Below, in pieces: positions 7,380 through 15,487 of a stretch of 16,294 nt of DNA (position 1 is the first letter of the stretch; each line of letters begins with the position of its first letter). The position numbers and the translations under genes were made by a program. Source of the stretch: Acidobacteriota bacterium (GTDB lineage: Bacteria; Acidobacteriota; Blastocatellia; Pyrinomonadales; Pyrinomonadaceae); the NCBI GenBank assembly GCA_003222935.1, contig QHXL01000322.1, positions 1 through 16,294 of the forward strand. Reading direction: 5' to 3'. The notes beneath the pieces are model-generated. The model saw only the letters and a list, made by a program, of their open reading frames with translations, did not search any database and was not told where the DNA came from.

Positions 7380-8837
7380 GTGAGAAAAGACGCGTTGCGA
7401 TTAATGATTGTTGACGATGAGGAGGCCGCACGCTACGGCATGCGGCGCGCCCTGACTACGCTTGGTTACAACATCTGTGAGGCCGGGTCAGCTGAAGCCG
7501 CTCGAGTACTTCTCAAACAACAGGAACCTGACCTGCTTCTCCTCGATGTGAACCTACCCGGCATGAGTGGTCTTGATTTTCTGCGCGAACTGAAGAGTGC
7601 AAACGGCAATGGACCGCTGGTAATAATCGTTACGGCGCATGGTTCAGAACGCATGGCGGTCGAGGCTGTGAAAGCTGGCGCTTACGACTATCTCTCAAAA
7701 CCGTTTGAGCTCGATGACTTACGACTCGTAATAAAAAATGCGGCCGAGACCCTTCAACTGCGACGCGAGAATTACTCCTTACGTCGACGAATCGAAGTGG
7801 AGCGCTCGCAACGCGGTGCACTCATCGGAAATTCCGAAGCAATGCAGCGGGTGCGTGGGATGATTGAGAAGGTCTCGGAGACTGATGCGACGGTCCTGGT
7901 CCGCGGCGAATCCGGCACCGGAAAAGAGTTAGTTGCGCGCGAGCTCCACGAACGAAACAGCGCCCGTCGCAACGAAGCATTTGTCGCAGTTAACTGCGCG
8001 GCATTGCCTTCAGAGTTGATCGAGTCGGAGCTGTTTGGTCACGAAAAAGGCGCATTTACGGGGGCTGCGGCACGCCGGGAAGGGAAGTTTGAACAAGCTG
8101 ATGGCGGCACTCTGTTCCTCGACGAAATCGGCGATATGAGCTCCAACGTGCAGGCAAAACTCCTGCGCGCGCTGGAGGAGAGACGTATTGAACGCCTTGG
8201 TGGAAATGAATCGATACCGGTAGATGTTCGCATAGTCAGCGCCACCCATCGACCATTGGAACAGGAGATTCAAAACGGAAACTTCCGTGCAGATCTGTTC
8301 TATCGTCTGCGTGTTGTGACCATTGATATTCCCGCCTTGCGCGAACGACGTGAAGACATTCCTTTGCTGGCGGAAACGTTTCTGCGAAGCGCTTCGGAAA
8401 GATATGAACTGCCTCACCGCGTCCTTAGCCAAAGTGCATTGAAGAAGTTGCTCGAGTACAGCTGGCCCGGCAACGTCCGTGAGTTGAAGAACACGATCGA
8501 TCGAGCCGTGATAATGGCTGAAGGCGATGAAGTCAGTTCGCGCGATCTACCGGACGAAGTAACTGCCGGCATCACGAGGAGTGGAATTGTCGAGGACGAA
8601 ACGGATGATGGCGACGGCTTGCGAGTGCCCTTCACAGCTGACTTTCGCGAAGACCGCAGGGAGTTTGAACGCCGTTACATAACCCGTTGCCTCGAACACA
8701 CTCAGGGCAACGTGACCCGCGCCGCGGAAATTCTGGATATGCATCGACAGTCTTTACAGCATAAACTTCGACAGTTGGGACTTGGGCGAAGATATGTTTC
8801 GGTTGGTGGTGAACCGCAAGATAATTCTGACAGTTGA
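7380..8837 (+). CDS. NtrC/AtoC-family sigma-54-dependent response regulator
   Basis: This gene encodes a transcription activator of 485 residues that opens sigma-54 promoters by ATP hydrolysis once phosphorylated. The receiver domain (about 6-122) has the acidic pair D12/D13, phospho-acceptor Asp56 (LLLLDVNLPG), Thr85 and Lys107 (LSKPFEL). The AAA+ domain (about 147-385) has Walker A GESGTGKE (176-183), the sigma-54 contact loop GAFTGA (224-229), Walker B GTLFLDEIGD (243-252) and SWPGNVREL. The C-terminal Fis-type helix-turn-helix (about 425-467) includes GNVTRAAEILDMHRQSLQHK. All key residues are intact. GTG 7380 gives the full receiver; TTG 7395 is a possible alternative, and neither has a strong ribosome binding site. 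The kinase at 4084-6135 is the likely partner, though a terminated gene lies between them. Confidence 0.95.
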   Translation: MRKDALRLMIVDDEEAARYGMRRALTTLGYNICEAGSAEAARVLLKQQEPDLLLLDVNLPGMSGLDFLRELKSANGNGPLVIIVTAHGSERMAVEAVKAGAYDYLSKPFELDDLRLVIKNAAETLQLRRENYSLRRRIEVERSQRGALIGNSEAMQRVRGMIEKVSETDATVLVRGESGTGKELVARELHERNSARRNEAFVAVNCAALPSELIESELFGHEKGAFTGAAARREGKFEQADGGTLFLDEIGDMSSNVQAKLLRALEERRIERLGGNESIPVDVRIVSATHRPLEQEIQNGNFRADLFYRLRVVTIDIPALRERREDIPLLAETFLRSASERYELPHRVLSQSALKKLLEYSWPGNVRELKNTIDRAVIMAEGDEVSSRDLPDEVTAGITRSGIVEDETDDGDGLRVPFTADFREDRREFERRYITRCLEHTQGNVTRAAEILDMHRQSLQHKLRQLGLGRRYVSVGGEPQDNSDS

Positions 8838-8843
8838 AAGCGA

Positions 8844-8940
8844 GTAGCACAGACTTCAGTCTGTGCCACCTCAAGTTTTAGGACCTTCAAAACCCCAAAG
8901 AAGCACTCTTCATCGGGACACAGACTGAAGTCTGTGCTAC
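8844..8940. repeat. Palindromic intergenic repeat D (22-base arms)
   Basis: Bases 8844-8865 and 8919-8940 are perfect reverse complements (GTAGCACAGACTTCAGTCTG and onward) around a 53-base spacer. Each arm is itself a small hairpin (CACAGACT-TC-AGTCTGTG), so the unit is a palindrome made of palindromes. It starts 7 bases after the regulator stop. The first small hairpin is followed within 15 bases by TTTT and might also end transcription. Related TAGCACAGACTTCAGTCTGTG units recur in acidobacterial genomes (recalled knowledge). Confidence 0.9.
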
Positions 8941-9114
8941 CTCTAATATCTTGCCGAAACTTTCTTTAGCGTGTTAATTTCGACTTGTCTCTTCGGTTCT
9001 AGAGAGGCTCTCCGATATTTCCTCAGATAGCGCGTTCCTCACGAGTGTCGCTGAACGATTGTCCGGTTCATGGCAACCGGGCCCAGACCCCCAGGGCAAA
9101 TGTGGAGTTTGACT

Positions 9115-11085
9115 ATGATCATTCGAGCTTCGAAGAATGTGATTGCGCTCATCCTGTTGGCGTCGTTTGTGCTCACGAGCCTATCGTGTAGTAGTTTGTC
9201 GAATAGCGAAGTCTTCTTTGGCGCTACCGCACCGCCCAAACTCAATATTTTCAGATATGTGACCGGAGACGAACCCGAGTCGCTCGACCCGCCCATTAGC
9301 ACCGGACAGCCGGAAGCACGAATCTACATGGCACTCTTCGACGGTCTGGTTGAGTATCATCCAAAGTCTCTACAACCGATGCCGGCGATGGCGGAACGTT
9401 GGGACGTAAACAACGATTCGTCAGAGTTCACCTTCCACCTGCGCCAAAACGGTCGGTGGTCCAATGGCGATCCGATTGACGCTAACGACTTTGTCTACAG
9501 TTTTCGTCGTGCAGTCTCGCCCGAGCTGGCCTCACGCAACGCATACCTGGCGGCCTATATAAAGTATTCGCAAGAATACAACTCGGGCGCAGTATTTGTG
9601 CGTGATCCTCAAACGAAACAGTTCCTTTTAGCAAAAGACTATAAAGAGAGTGCGGCTCCTGAACCGCTTAGTTCACAGCCTTTAGGCACCGTTGAGTATC
9701 GGGCCACGGCTGAGGAATCAACTCCCGACCCTGACTCCGCTTTTCACCAGTTGATGCACTCACCGGCAAGACTATCACTGCCTGGTGATCCAAAAGCACG
9801 AACTAAACTGTTGGACAAGGATGCGAAGTTAAAAGCAGCTATTGAAGGCAAAGAGCTTGTCCCTGTTACCAAGGAAGACTTTGGTGTCGAAGCGGTTGAC
9901 AAATACACACTTCGAATTTCTTTAGTTCAGTCCGCTCCTTTCTTCGTCGGCTTGCTCGCTCATCAGGTTTTTCGACTGGTACCAAAAAAAGCGATTGAAC
10001 AATATGGTGAGCGTTGGGCCGAACCGAATCGGGAAATAATCTCCTGCGGTCCGTTTAAGGTGAAAACCTGGCAACCCTACGACAAGCTAATTGTCGAGCG
10101 AGATCCAATGTACTGGGACGCCGCGACAGTCAAGCTCGATGAGATTCACTTCTATCCAATGTCAGACAACCCGTCGATCATGAATCTTTACAAGGTTGGC
10201 GAGGTTGATGCAGTACTCAATCACACAGTACCGAACGCCTGGTTGGAAGTAGTGAAAACGAAGAAGGACTACATGGATGGCGTCGAGGCTTCGATCGACT
10301 TTCTTCAAATCAACGTCACTCAACCGCCCATGAACGACGTGCGAGTTCGGAAGGCATTCAACTATGCTATCGATAAGAATGCGTGGGCAGCGTGGCGTAA
10401 GATCGTCAAACCGCTAACAGCCTTCACCCCTGAAGGAATCTTTCAGGGGTATCCACAGCCAAAAGGCGACCAGTTTGATCCCGAAAAGGCGCGACAGTTA
10501 TTGACGGAAGCTGGTTTTCCAGTGACGAAGAATGCTGACGGCAGTTTCTCGTGTCGAAATTTTCCAGTGGATCAAGTCGAGTACATCTACAACACTCAAG
10601 AATCGAACAAAGCGATGGCTGAGTGGATGCAGGCGCAATGGAAACAGAACCTGGGTATTACGATCAGCCTGCGGAACATGGAGTGGAAGACGTTTTTAAA
10701 TGCACGCGCGAAACTTGAGTACAAAGGTTTCTCGCGTGGTGCCTGGTCAGCTGACTACATGGATCCGTTCACATTCCTGAGCCTCTTCTACACGGGCGGT
10801 GAGAGTGGCACTGGTTGGGAGGATCCGAAATATGTGGCAATACTGGACGAAGCCAATCGTCAGTTGGATCCAGCAAAGCGCTATGAGTTACTAGCCAAGG
10901 CCGAAAAGTACATGATCGATGCCCAGCCGGTTATTCCGTTCGACACCGCGTCGGTCAACTGGGTTAAGAAACCATACGTGAAAGGTATGTATCCCAACCC
11001 AGGTTCACTCTTCGCCTGGAAATTCGTTTACATCGAACGCGATCAGGCCAAGTGGGATACCGGTACACCCAGCCTGGCGGATTGA
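9115..11085 (+). CDS. oppA: Oligopeptide ABC transporter substrate-binding protein OppA
   Basis: This gene encodes the extracytoplasmic peptide receptor of the Opp importer (SBP_bac_5 family), 656 residues. ATG 9115 is preferred because GGAG at 9104-9107 lies 7 bases ahead and the product then has a compact signal peptide. Upstream ATGs at 9070 and 9100 lack this. The signal ends LTSLSC (Cys25), a lipoprotein-like site with an imperfect lipobox, so lipid anchoring is likely but unproven. Family motifs include GDEPESLDPPISTGQPEARI, the DGLVEYHP stretch, GRWSNGDPIDANDFVYSFRR, NDVRVRKAFNYAIDK and FDPEKARQLL. At 656 residues it is about 100 longer than typical OppA. The extra material is a hydrophilic insertion at about 160-260 with KDYKESAAPEPLSSQP and TPDPDSAFHQL. 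It is first in the operon; the permease gene follows after about 36 bases. Confidence 0.95.
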   Translation: MIIRASKNVIALILLASFVLTSLSCSSLSNSEVFFGATAPPKLNIFRYVTGDEPESLDPPISTGQPEARIYMALFDGLVEYHPKSLQPMPAMAERWDVNNDSSEFTFHLRQNGRWSNGDPIDANDFVYSFRRAVSPELASRNAYLAAYIKYSQEYNSGAVFVRDPQTKQFLLAKDYKESAAPEPLSSQPLGTVEYRATAEESTPDPDSAFHQLMHSPARLSLPGDPKARTKLLDKDAKLKAAIEGKELVPVTKEDFGVEAVDKYTLRISLVQSAPFFVGLLAHQVFRLVPKKAIEQYGERWAEPNREIISCGPFKVKTWQPYDKLIVERDPMYWDAATVKLDEIHFYPMSDNPSIMNLYKVGEVDAVLNHTVPNAWLEVVKTKKDYMDGVEASIDFLQINVTQPPMNDVRVRKAFNYAIDKNAWAAWRKIVKPLTAFTPEGIFQGYPQPKGDQFDPEKARQLLTEAGFPVTKNADGSFSCRNFPVDQVEYIYNTQESNKAMAEWMQAQWKQNLGITISLRNMEWKTFLNARAKLEYKGFSRGAWSADYMDPFTFLSLFYTGGESGTGWEDPKYVAILDEANRQLDPAKRYELLAKAEKYMIDAQPVIPFDTASVNWVKKPYVKGMYPNPGSLFAWKFVYIERDQAKWDTGTPSLAD

Positions 11086-11121
11086 ACTCAGACGAAAGTT
11101 AACTTCTAAATCTTGACCCCG

Positions 11122-12041
11122 ATGCTCCGTTTTATCATCAAGCGGCTTCTCGTTACGATTCCCACCATACTCGTCGTGATCAGTATTACGTGGGGACTGG
11201 TCCGACTAGCGCCCGGAAATTTCTACTCGGGCGAAAAGAAGCTCCCTGCTGCAATCGAAAAGAACATCCGTGAAAAATACGGACTGGATAAGCCGTGGTA
11301 TCAACAGTACGGCAAAACGATGTGGGGAATCATTCGTCATGGTGATTTCGGCACTTCGCTAAAGTACGAAGGACAATCAGTCAACACCATCATCAAGCGC
11401 TCATTACCTGTTTCGGCAGGAGTTGGGATACTCGCTTATCTACTCGCTTTGGTTCTCGGGATTGTGTTCGGATCAATCGCTGCGTTAAAGCAGAACTCCA
11501 AATGGGACTACAGCTCTATGGCGCTCGCCATGTTAGGAATTTCAGTCCCGAATTTCGTGCTTGGTCCAATTCTCGTTCTCGTCTTTTCGTTGACTCTCTA
11601 CTGGCTGCCGCCATCTCGTTGGGGCGGCTTTCCGAGCAGGAACCTAATCCTGCCGGTGCTAACTCTGTCGGCAATTTACATGGCATATATCGCCCGCTTG
11701 ACGCGTGCGGGCATGCTCTGCGTTCCGACTACATTCGTACGGCTCGTGCAAAAGGGTTGAGCGAGAAGGACGTGGTTATTCGTCACGCCTTGCGGGGCGG
11801 ACTGATGCCGGTTGTTTCCTACACAGGTCCGGCACTAGCTTTCCTTTTAACTGGCACTGTCGTGATTGAAAAGATCTTCGCGCTTCCCGGTTTAGGTAAC
11901 TACTTTATTCAGGCGTCACTCAATCGCGATGAACCGTTGATCATCGGTATCGTCGCCTTCATAGCGATCACTTTGCTGGTCATGAATTTGTTGGTCGATA
12001 TCGCTTACGCTTTCCTCGACCCGCGGGTGCGTTATCACTAA
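11122..12041 (+). pseudogene. oppB: Oligopeptide ABC transporter permease OppB, frameshifted
   Basis: This gene encodes one of the two membrane-spanning subunits of the Opp channel. The first frame, from ATG 11122 (MLRFIIKRLLVTIPTILVV), is normal up to LTRAGML near 11719. It then becomes nonsense and stops at 11760. The correct sequence resumes in another frame as ALRSDYIRTARAKGLSEKD and continues through the RHALRGGLMPVVSY ABC-contact loop to DPRVRYH. E. coli OppB has two more residues at the junction (SMIEVLHSNF). Restoring seven bases, as a collapsed ATGCTCG-ATGCTC tandem, gives MLDALRSDY and a 308-residue protein, matching the usual length of about 306. A one-base change would also restore the frame but leaves two residues missing. 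As written the permease lacks its last transmembrane segments. The other opp genes look intact, so sequence error is possible. Confidence 0.88.
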
Positions 12042-12049
12042 TTCCGAAC

Positions 12050-13141
12050 ATGGACGAGAAGCAGCCAAAAGATCCAGGTGATCACAAGCCAGTTGAGCCC
12101 GCGCTAAGCCCGTGGGGTGAGCCGACAGACGTGTCTGGCGGGGAACACGATGCTGGCGTGATAGCGATTGCTCCCGAGATGGCGATTGCGGAAGCGGATG
12201 TCCGTTCTGCTGAAGAAGGAGAGTATGTTCGCGGCAGTTCACTTTGGAAAGACGCATGGCGCCGGTTGCTCAAGAATAAGTTGGCGGTGTTTGGGCTTGT
12301 AGTCGTCATTCTCGTCACCCTTGCTTCGATAACCGGTCCATTCATCATCAAAAAGACTTTAGGGTTCACGCCGGACTACATCCCCAGTAACAACGTAAAG
12401 TTGATCAAATCGTTCCCACCATTTACTGGTCCAGACGGGCAGTTCTCGTGGACGCATCCGATGGGAACTGATAACGCTGGACGTGACCAGTTAGCGCGTG
12501 TGCTTCAGGGTGGACAAATTTCGCTCTTTGTCGGAATCATCGCGACCCTGGTTTCGCTTTTAATAGGAGTCAGCTACGGAGCAATAGCAGGTTACATTGG
12601 CGGGCGTCTCGACAACCTGATGATGAGGATCGTCGATATCCTGTACTCACTTCCATACGTCATCGTTGTCATCGTTTTGCTTTCAATGTTTCGCAGTCAG
12701 ACCCCGCGCGGACAATTGATATTGTTGTTCATCGCGCTTGGTTCCGTGTCGTGGTTAACGATGGCGAGAATTGTTCGTGGGCAGGTATTGTCGTTAAAGA
12801 ATCAGGAGTTTGTACTCGCGGCTCGAGCGACGGGCGTTTCAACGCCGCGCATCATCTTTCGCCATATCGTCCCAAACACCTTAGGTCCTGTCATTGTTTA
12901 TGCGACATTAACCATTCCACAGATCATGCTGACGGAAGCGTTTCTGTCGTTTCTCGGATTTGGTGTTCAGGCTCCACTCGCATCATGGGGGAGCCTGGCA
13001 TCGGACGGCATTCAAAACATCGCAATATTCCCATGGCAACTTATCTTTCCGGGAGTGACGATGGCGCTTACGCTGTTTTCACTTAACTTCCTTGGCGATG
13101 GCTTGCGAGACGCACTCGATCCCCAGATGAGGACCAACTAG
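12050..13141 (+). CDS. oppC: Oligopeptide ABC transporter permease OppC
   Basis: This gene encodes the second membrane subunit of the Opp importer, 363 residues. It starts 8 bases after the oppB stop. The first 65 residues are a hydrophilic, acidic and proline-containing extension (PKDPGDHKPVEPALSPWGEP) not seen in E. coli OppC (302 residues). The standard protein then begins: SLWKDAWRRLLKNKLAVFGL, TM1 at about 79-100, HPMGTDNAGRDQLARVLQGG (the conserved dipeptide-permease loop), and further membrane helices. The cytoplasmic EAA loop that docks on the ATPases is at about 253-276 (EFVLAARATGVSTPRIIFRH). The C-terminus FLGDGLRDALDPQMRTN is typical. No ribosome binding site stands out, which suggests translational coupling with oppB. 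Confidence 0.95.
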   Translation: MDEKQPKDPGDHKPVEPALSPWGEPTDVSGGEHDAGVIAIAPEMAIAEADVRSAEEGEYVRGSSLWKDAWRRLLKNKLAVFGLVVVILVTLASITGPFIIKKTLGFTPDYIPSNNVKLIKSFPPFTGPDGQFSWTHPMGTDNAGRDQLARVLQGGQISLFVGIIATLVSLLIGVSYGAIAGYIGGRLDNLMMRIVDILYSLPYVIVVIVLLSMFRSQTPRGQLILLFIALGSVSWLTMARIVRGQVLSLKNQEFVLAARATGVSTPRIIFRHIVPNTLGPVIVYATLTIPQIMLTEAFLSFLGFGVQAPLASWGSLASDGIQNIAIFPWQLIFPGVTMALTLFSLNFLGDGLRDALDPQMRTN

Positions 13142-13146
13142 ACGCT

Positions 13147-14157
13147 ATGTCCAGTCGCAACGGCCACCTGCTGGAAGTCAAAAACTTACGAACGTACTTC
13201 GATACTGAAGACGGTCTCGTCAAAGCCGTCGACGATATTTCCTTCAGCCTGCAACGTGGAGAGACACTCGGCATCGTTGGAGAATCGGGTTCCGGCAAGT
13301 CGGTAACTAACCTTTCGATCATTCGCCTCATTCCAGATCCACCAGGAAAAATCGTATCTGGTGAAGTTGTCTTTAACGGTCAAGACATCCTTCTTTTGCC
13401 GCCTGAAGAAGTCAGAAAGATTCGTGGTCGTCGTATTGCGATGATTTTTCAGGATCCAATGACGTCACTGAATCCGTTTCTAAAGATTTCAAAGCAGTTA
13501 ATGGAAATGACGCAGCTGCATCTTGGCTACACAAAGGCCCAGGCCTACGAGCATGCTATTAAGATGCTTGAGACCGTTGGTATCCCGGATGCGCGAACTC
13601 GAGTGGACAATTATCCTCACGAGTTTTCCGGGGGAATGCGTCAACGCGTAATGATCGCCATGGCTCTTTCCTGCCAACCTGAATTGTTAATCGCAGACGA
13701 GCCGACAACAGCTCTCGACGTCACGATTCAAGCCCAAATCCTGGAGCTGATTAAGAAGCTCAAACAAGAGACCGGCACTAGTGTGATTCTGATCACGCAC
13801 GACCTCGGTGTCGTAGCGGGCATGACTGACCACGTCATCGTGATGTATGCCGGAAAAGTTTTCGAGCAGGCGAGAACCGCCGAGCTTTTTGCCAGGCCCG
13901 GAAATCCGTATACAAAAGGCTTGTTGCGATCTGTACCCGATCCAACATCGGAACAAGGAAAGCTTTACCAGATTCCAGGTTCGCCTCCAGACGTCGCACG
14001 TCTCAAACCCGGTTGTCCATTCGCACCTCGATGCGAACGAGTTGAGGAGATCTGCCGGCGTGAATTTCCGCCATTCGTGCAGTTGAATGCAGACCACTAT
14101 TCACTTTGTCACTTTGCAAGGGAAGTGTTCGACGCATCTGAAGCAACTAACAAATGA
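13147..14157 (+). CDS. oppD: Oligopeptide ABC transporter ATP-binding protein OppD
   Basis: This gene encodes one of the paired ATPases that power peptide import, 336 residues, cytoplasmic and membrane-associated. It shows Walker A GESGSGKS (45-52), Q-loop Gln102 ([11 protein letters not shown]), signature FSGGMRQR (160-167), Walker B LLIADEP with catalytic Glu185, and switch His218 (ITHDL). The C-terminal oligopeptide/dipeptide-specific extension has CPFAPRC (290-296) plus further cysteines at 303 and 321. This is the pattern seen in Opp/Dpp ATPases that may hold an iron-sulfur cluster (family knowledge). It starts 5 bases after the oppC stop and overlaps oppF by four bases, so the subunits are made together. 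Confidence 0.96.
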   Translation: MSSRNGHLLEVKNLRTYFDTEDGLVKAVDDISFSLQRGETLGIVGESGSGKSVTNLSIIRLIPDPPGKIVSGEVVFNGQDILLLPPEEVRKIRGRRIAMIFQDPMTSLNPFLKISKQLMEMTQLHLGYTKAQAYEHAIKMLETVGIPDARTRVDNYPHEFSGGMRQRVMIAMALSCQPELLIADEPTTALDVTIQAQILELIKKLKQETGTSVILITHDLGVVAGMTDHVIVMYAGKVFEQARTAELFARPGNPYTKGLLRSVPDPTSEQGKLYQIPGSPPDVARLKPGCPFAPRCERVEEICRREFPPFVQLNADHYSLCHFAREVFDASEATNK

Positions 14158-15221
14158 CCATTCCACAGGCCAACAGCGATCGCGACGTTTCACTGCCAGT
14201 CAGTGAGCCACTGCTATCGATTCGAGATCTAAAGGTTCATTTCAACCTGAGTGAGCACCGGCTTGTGCGGGCGGTCGATGGAGTTTCGCTCGACATCTTT
14301 CGCGGTGAAACGCTCGGACTTGTCGGTGAATCAGGCTGTGGAAAGTCGACATTGGGAAAGGCTATTCTGAGGTTGATCGAACCAACTTCAGGCAGTGTGC
14401 TTTTTCGCAACGCCGATCTGGCAAAGTTATCGTCGCGGGAAATGCGAGAACAGCGTCGATACCTCCAGATGATTTTCCAGGATCCTTACGCTTCACTGAA
14501 CCCACGAATGACCATCGGTCAGATCGTTGGCGAGCCGCTCGACACGTTCCGTCTCGCTCGCGGTGCGGAGGCCGAAAAACGAGTCCAGGAACTACTGGAG
14601 ACTGTCGGTCTCAGCAAGCGCTTTATCAAACGTTATCCGCATGAGTTCTCCGGAGGACAACGTCAACGCATCGGAATTGCGCGTGCCCTGGCTGTCGATC
14701 CGGACTTCATCGTCGCCGATGAGCCAATCTCTGCTCTCGACGTATCTATCCAGGCGCAGATCCTGAATTTACTGGAGCAACTTCAGCGTAAGAAAAATCT
14801 GACTTATCTTTTTATCTCGCACGACTTGCGCGCGATCCGCCACGTTTCCGATCGCGCCGCGGTAATGTACCTGGGCAAGTTAGTTGAACTTGCAGATTCC
14901 AAGACTATCTACGACGAACCATTGATGCCTTACACGAAGGCGTTGATTTCAGCTGTGCCTGTACCGGATCCTAAAGTTGAGGCTTCCAGGCAACGGATCG
15001 TTTTGGAAGGCGACGTGCCATCTCCGATAAATCCCCCAAGTGGATGTCGATTTCATACTCGATGTCCGTTCGCGATAGAGGCCTGCAGCGAAGTGGAGCC
15101 TCAATTGGTTCAAATCAAGCCTTCACATTATGCGGCCTGCATCAGGATCAGTCCCAGTCAGCCTCATATTGAACATGTCGCCCCCGGCGATGCGCCCGGC
15201 CTTGAATTGAGCCTACAATAG
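14154..15221 (+). CDS. oppF: Oligopeptide ABC transporter ATP-binding protein OppF
   Basis: This gene encodes the second ATPase of the importer, 355 residues. Its ATG is shared with the oppD stop (ATGA at 14154-14157), a classic translational coupling. It has Walker A GESGCGKS (58-65), Q-loop Gln109 ([12 protein letters not shown]), signature FSGGQRQR (165-172), Walker B FIVADEP with Glu190, and switch His223 (ISHDL). The C-terminal Opp extension contains [15 protein letters not shown] and a later Cys329. The PSSG-type linker and the NPPSGC motif are typical of OppF rather than OppD. The gene ends the operon; no convincing rho-independent terminator follows in the next 260 bases. Confidence 0.96.
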   Translation: MTIPQANSDRDVSLPVSEPLLSIRDLKVHFNLSEHRLVRAVDGVSLDIFRGETLGLVGESGCGKSTLGKAILRLIEPTSGSVLFRNADLAKLSSREMREQRRYLQMIFQDPYASLNPRMTIGQIVGEPLDTFRLARGAEAEKRVQELLETVGLSKRFIKRYPHEFSGGQRQRIGIARALAVDPDFIVADEPISALDVSIQAQILNLLEQLQRKKNLTYLFISHDLRAIRHVSDRAAVMYLGKLVELADSKTIYDEPLMPYTKALISAVPVPDPKVEASRQRIVLEGDVPSPINPPSGCRFHTRCPFAIEACSEVEPQLVQIKPSHYAACIRISPSQPHIEHVAPGDAPGLELSLQ

Positions 15222-15487
15222 CCAGCCAGAGTAACTGACAGATAGACGAGTCTTTACGCGTAGCTCTCACGGCGACGAATACTTCTCTGGTCAGCAATCA
15301 CATAATGAAATTCCTTTGCCATTAAGTCTTTATTGCTTAGGTAAACTCTTTGTGTGTAATTCGCGGTTGTGAAACCGTCGCAGGCTAGTGCTAAGTGGTC
15401 GAACCAAAAATACTTTAAGTTGAGCCCTGTCGCCGGGGTACTCGTCAACCCGACACTTGTACCCAAATGGTGACCAGAAAATCCTTA
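15222..15487. other. Spacer between oppF and the PocR gene, possible weak promoter
   Basis: This 266-base gap holds no palindromic repeat, unlike most of the other long gaps here. A possible sigma-70-type promoter is TTGCTT at 15333-15338 and TGTAAT at 15355-15360 (16-base spacer; the -10 box matches 5 of 6). It would leave a leader of about 120 bases. A minus-strand frame (15254-15466, TTG start) has no ribosome binding site or recognisable domain. I see no terminator. Confidence 0.3.

Noticed and set aside
8010..8432. 140-codon minus-strand open frame inside the sigma-54 regulator
   Set aside because: It is antisense to the AAA+ domain, which has every expected motif on the + strand; the minus translation shows no domain.
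8844..8880. Repeat D hairpin as a dedicated terminator
   Set aside because: The T-run is displaced by about 11-15 bases and the hairpin is part of a larger repeat unit, so it is recorded as a repeat.
15254..15466. 70-codon minus-strand frame in the spacer after oppF
   Set aside because: It starts at TTG without a ribosome binding site and shows no recognisable domain.
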